DNA of 64,000 bases, from the NCBI GenBank assembly GCA_964057225.1, contig OZ059897.1, positions 8,618,001 through 8,682,000 on the forward strand. The letters are read 5' to 3'. This stretch comes from Auanema rhodensis. Lineage: Eukaryota > Nematoda > Chromadorea > Rhabditida > Rhabditidae. The notes under the pieces are model-generated. The model saw only the letters and a program-made list of their open reading frames with translations. It was not told where the DNA came from and did not search any database. Positions 62,311 to 64,000 of the stretch are shown here, piece by piece; position 1 is the stretch's first letter, and the number at the start of each line of letters is the position of its first letter. A program made the translations under genes and the position numbers.

Positions 62311-64000
62311 ATGGCTGATATGAGAAATAACAATTCTATATATCCATTGGCTTTTTGTCCAACTGAGGATGTACCTTTGGCTGGTGATTGGTATTGGATA
62401 GTTTCTATGATATGTGGATTTGCAACTATATTACTTGGATCATATTGCTATCGTCTTTTAAAATATCTACCAGATAGTTTAGGATCATTTAAGAGATATA
62501 TGTATATATATCATATAAGTAGTATTTTACCAGCTATATCACTATCTATACTCACAGTAAGTTGTTTAATGATTCGATTTCAAGTTCCTGTTTTCTGTTT
62601 TCAATAAATTGATGATCAATCCTCTTTTGTATGTTCTCATACAATTCCTATATAGAGATGTCTTCTGAGACTACATCAGAGAGATTAAGCTTGGTTGTCA
62701 CATAAACTGATGAAAATAAAGTTTTAAGTGTAAAATATGAAGTTAAGAATAACAGAAACTATCAGTTTTCTTTTATTATTTATTAATTTATATAATTATG
62801 ATTTCATTAAATATTCAGACTCCTGTATACTATATGCCTCTTTTGAGTGGATATTCAATAGGATTATTAAGTTTTTTTAATTTCACATTTCTATCACAAT
62901 TGACATTTACACTTATACTTCATTATATGCATTATGCTATATGTATTATACTATTCTTCTATCGTTATTGGCTTGTAAGATCACCAACTCCTAACTTTGA
63001 TAGTTGGAAATATCGTTCAGTCGTAACTTTCATTATATTCATATTTCCTGTTCCATGTTTGGTATCAACAATGCTCTTAGTTCCTTCGGGAACTCGACTT
63101 GATCTACTGATTGCGGTAAGGCAACTTCTTGTAAGTTGTAAGCTAAACTCTGTCGTTTCAGTCCTGTTCCGCATATCGAACTCTTCTACAATCACCAAAT
63201 GCTTCGAATATTGGACGATTTTGGAATGAAATATCGTTAATGGTTACAATGTCTATCTTTGTTTTCAATTCTACAATCTTTATTATTTTCTTAATAATTT
63301 TCAAAATACTAACAATGAAAAGCCTAGCTGATTTACAGCAAAAAACTGTAATGTCTGCTAAAACTGTTGCAATGCATTGGAAATTTAACAGAGCATTAGA
63401 ATTACAGGTAATATATATTCAGGATACTAATTATTATATTAACTATACTAACTATATTATATAATATTTTATATTTGTATTTAACTAAAAAAGTAGGAGA
63501 GAATCGGAGTTCAAAATATTGCAGATATCCCCTCATTTCTGAGATTAGACTCGTTCAAACCTCATATAAGCTCCATAAATCACAAAAAAAAATCACAGAA
63601 ATGAGAAAAAGTTAAAGCTTGCATGTTTCAGATTCTTTGTCCAGCGCTGCTACTTAGTTTTCCGACAACAATTTTTTTTATATTAATGTTGGGAGATATA
63701 CCATGTTCATTAGGTAACACTAGATTATAACATTAAAGAAAAAAAAAACTTTTATAAACTAAAATCAAAAAATGAAAAGATTTTATTCTTAAAAAAAGTT
63801 TTAATTGATTTAGATATATCAAATATATTAATAGTTTTAAATGAATTTCATGCTGTTTTCAATTCAGCTGCTATAATTAAGTTAAATAATAATGTTTTGG
63901 ATGCATTTCTTGAAGGTTTTATTTATATTTTAATTTAAAACTTAAACACTTTTTAAGATGTATCTCATATATTTCTTTTAAATAAAATATTTAAACGTAA
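62311..64000 (+). CDS. Srh-like seven-transmembrane chemoreceptor (copy 4, runs off the window)
   Basis: The start MADMRNNNSIYPLAFCPTED (62311) precedes helix 1 (IVSMICGFATILLGSYCYRL). Core PVYYMPLLSGYSIGLLSFFN (62822-62880), HYAICIILFFYRYWLVRSP, FIIFIFPVPCLVSTMLLV (63033-63085). Third loop TVMSAKTVAMHWKFNRALEL (63345-63405); LLLSFPTTIFFILMLGDIPC (63648-63710). The pre-helix-7 motif is LIVLNEFHAVFNSAAIIKLN (63830-63890), with HA in place of the usual HG. The last readable exon starts DVSHIFLLNKIF and continues past base 64000, so the stop is not seen. The first intron (about 62557-62817) is longer than in its paralogues. It is more diverged than copies 2 and 3. Confidence 0.83.

Overview
The window looks like nematode nuclear DNA. 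It is AT-rich and almost every gene is cut by very short GT-AG introns (mostly 40-60 bases) with TTTCAG-like acceptors. Several genes have an acceptor just upstream of the first ATG with no earlier coding exon (for example near 21444, 25722, 36116, 42619 and 47449), as expected for spliced-leader trans-splicing. The right end carries a cluster of Srh-type chemoreceptor genes, a nematode family. The exact species cannot be read from the sequence.

Layout: a CRAL-TRIO/GOLD lipid-binding protein (minus, 36-1716); a gene-poor stretch; a secreted TIL-type protease inhibitor (minus, 4947-5586); an APMAP/strictosidine-synthase-like protein (plus, 6991-8746); a second gene-poor stretch; a potentially myristoylated, low-complexity protein (plus, 11015-12389); an FkbM/Methyltransf_22-type protein (plus, 13045-14355) convergent with a class II histone deacetylase (minus, 14394-16518).

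A compact housekeeping block follows: the decapping activator PAT1 (plus), a DAPIT-like ATP synthase subunit (plus), eIF3 subunit b (plus), a possible Dsn1-like kinetochore protein (minus), proteasome subunit Rpn9 (plus) and a small secreted ET/Ly6-like protein (plus). After a 5.4-kb gene-poor region come a MEL-26/SPOP-like MATH-BTB Cul3 adaptor, very-long-chain acyl-CoA dehydrogenase, a peroxisomal MaoC hydratase ending in AKL, and a mitochondrial pyrimidine-nucleotide-type carrier, all plus strand. Three genes here serve fatty- or branched-chain acyl-CoA metabolism: the VLCAD (mitochondria), the MaoC hydratase (peroxisome) and branched-chain transacylase E2 further right (mitochondria).

The last third holds a secreted protein with two four-cysteine modules joined by a dibasic linker (minus, 45644-47448; eight exons with fully consistent phases), hAT and mariner transposase relics (48-49.4 kb), DBT (minus, 50349-52420), an orphan four-helix membrane protein (plus, 52800-53966) and four Srh-like receptor genes (one minus, three plus; the last runs off the window). 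Between two receptors lies a ~1.07-kb inverted-repeat element that contains a smaller inverted-repeat element, which in turn carries tandem repeats with the nematode telomere hexamer.
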